DNA of 64,000 nt from Cyanophora paradoxa (lineage: Eukaryota; Glaucocystophyceae; Cyanophorales; Cyanophoraceae). A model generated the notes under the pieces. That model was not told the origin of the DNA and made no database searches. It saw only the letters and a list, made by a program, of their open reading frames with translations. Below are positions 62,862-64,000 of the stretch, piece by piece. The stretch spans positions 1 to 64,000 of the forward strand of contig QPMI01000402.1 of assembly GCA_004431415.1 (NCBI GenBank). The letters are read 5' to 3'. Position 1 is the stretch's first letter. Each line of letters opens with the position of its first letter. A program made the position numbers and the translations under genes.

Positions 62862-64000
62862 TCACAAACAGTCCAGCCAGGCGGACGCGGGGGGTACTTC
62901 GACGATGCGAAATCCGCTTTGCATGGTGGGGATGGTGACGGCGACGGCGGGGCCGCGCGCCGCGGCGGCCCAAGCGACGATGGTGGACGAGGTCGGGCCG
63001 TAGAGGGCGAGTACGCGGGGCGGGGGTTCCACCTCGCTCGCGCGGCCGTCGTGGCTCACGCGAAAGAATCCGAGCTCGTCCTTCGAGTCGCCCTCGGCGC
63101 GCGCGTACTTGCAAACGCGTCCCGCCAGGTAGGAGACTCTGCTCCGGTCTCGGAGGGCCCTGCCGGCGATCGGCATCGTTTGACCGTCGGGCCCGACGAA
63201 GACCTCCCGCTCCTCTGAACAAGCAATGAGCCAGCCGTCGGCAAACGGGACGATCATTTGGGTATTGATGCTGGCGAGAGGCGAGCCCGCCGGGGCGAGC
63301 TCGATGCGCCTCGCGGTTCCGTCGCCGACGTTTACCACGAGCAAAGCCGCTCCGTTGGCCATGGCGTCGGCGTTGTTGGTGGCGTTGGGGGCGTCGGTGA
63401 TGGTAAATAGAACAGAGGTGCAGCGTGCGTTAATCCGGTGGGCCGGCCTGGAGTGAAACGATTGCGCTTCCGCCATGATCGCGTTTGCGTGCTCGGCGAG
63501 GTCCAAGAGGATGCGGGGTGGGGCGCCGACGGGCCAGGAGACTATCGACCCCGGTTCGTCGGCGGCGGCGTTGAACGGAGCGGCCTGGAAGCGAACTTCG
63601 CCGTCGTCGGCCACCCAGAGGCCCGAGAGGCGCGGGCGGAGTTCCATGCGTGCGAGGACGGCCGCGGGGAGCGTGTCCACGGCGCCGGAAGGGTCGATGC
63701 GTAGGAGCGCCTCGGGTTGGATCGCGAGCGAGGCGGGCGCGCGCTCGACGGCGAACCAGCGCGCGTCGGGGCTGGGGGCGACGCGCCGCACCGCCCACTC
63801 GCCCTCGGGACGCCAGCGCCCGCCGCCGCGGCGGACGAGCGGGCCGGCGCGTGCGGCAAGGCGTTGCTTCCAAAAGGGCATGGTCGATTCGGCGTCGATG
63901 GTTGCGACGTAGCACTCGTCGGCGGCGCTCGCGAAAGCGTCGCGATCCTCTGCGTCGAGATGCGAGGCGATCATTGCGAGGACCTCGCGCGGGAAGACGC
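62862..64000 (-). CDS. F-box-like protein, 5' end outside window
   Basis: The frame is open to the window edge, so the start is not visible; the ATG at 63974 is internal. The first visible residues, VFPREVLAMIASHLDAEDRD then AFASAADECYVATIDAES and FWKQRL, fit an F-box (L-P-x-E-x-L-x-x-I-x-x-x-L). The remaining 330 or so residues are beta-rich with Gly/Asp turns (LRIDPSGAVDTLPAAVLA, VPFADGWLIACSEEREVF), a possible beta-propeller substrate-binding domain. It would act as a substrate receptor for an SCF-type ligase, alongside the F-box gene at 41794 and the SKP1-like gene at 49526. Confidence 0.6.
   Translation of the reverse strand, partial: VFPREVLAMIASHLDAEDRDAFASAADECYVATIDAESTMPFWKQRLAARAGPLVRRGGGRWRPEGEWAVRRVAPSPDARWFAVERAPASLAIQPEALLRIDPSGAVDTLPAAVLARMELRPRLSGLWVADDGEVRFQAAPFNAAADEPGSIVSWPVGAPPRILLDLAEHANAIMAEAQSFHSRPAHRINARCTSVLFTITDAPNATNNADAMANGAALLVVNVGDGTARRIELAPAGSPLASINTQMIVPFADGWLIACSEEREVFVGPDGQTMPIAGRALRDRSRVSYLAGRVCKYARAEGDSKDELGFFRVSHDGRASEVEPPPRVLALYGPTSSTIVAWAAAARGPAVAVTIPTMQSGFRIVEVPPASAWLDCL

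Overview
The window looks like part of a GC-rich giant DNA virus genome, free or integrated in a protist chromosome, with a short AT-rich decayed mobile element at its left edge. Three things point to a large eukaryotic DNA virus: a family-B DNA polymerase, a herpes/giant-virus style replication pair (archaeo-eukaryotic-type primase and origin-binding-protein-like helicase), and ubiquitin/transcription genes typical of such viruses (F-box, SKP1-like, RING, TFIIB-like). There are no Shine-Dalgarno sites. Starts are instead preceded by TATA-like boxes 30-75 bases upstream. Many genes, mostly in the left half, carry 48-92 base GT-AG introns that keep the reading frame. No capsid gene was recognised, so I cannot say whether this is a nucleocytovirus, a mirus-like virus or an endogenous copy.

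Layout. 1-5228: AT-rich, all frames broken, with remnants of a primase-SF3 helicase, a GIY-YIG nuclease, basic coiled-coil proteins and a Polinton-like module; probably a dead polinton-like/virophage-like element. 5229-20011: GC-rich, intron-rich genes. These are an unrecognised minus-strand gene, a gene joining a C48 (Ulp1/adenain-like) cysteine protease to a tyrosine recombinase, a long acidic minus-strand gene, and a divergent gene with a likely SET domain. 20012-23400: no genes; a palindrome-saturated spacer containing a repeat-bounded insertion. 23527-29813: one very large multi-exon gene with an internal duplication of two exons and two introns. 30058-32189: another intron-bearing, zinc-rich gene. 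32240-34200: two minisatellites (62 bp and 129 bp).

34259-43956 is mostly intronless: DNA polymerase, two small genes, a MORC-like GHKL ATPase, an F-box gene, and a small gene embedded in a repeat unit. 44334-49460 is a tandem array of about nine 537-bp units, each with long inverted arms. 49526-64000 holds SKP1-like, TFIIB-like, an unrecognised gene, a small acidic-tailed protein, GIY-YIG (with an intron), primase, RING, a small zinc protein, the large helicase, and two minus-strand genes, the last F-box-like and cut by the window edge.

The genes suggest a replication set (polymerase, primase, helicase), a transcription factor, and a ubiquitin-ligase set (F-box, SKP1-like, RING) that could redirect host SCF ligases. 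The hexamer GTTTAC/GTAAAC is strikingly frequent in both the intron-rich and the intronless parts, which argues that everything right of 5228 is one genome. Several frame breaks at G or C runs look like assembly errors rather than biology.
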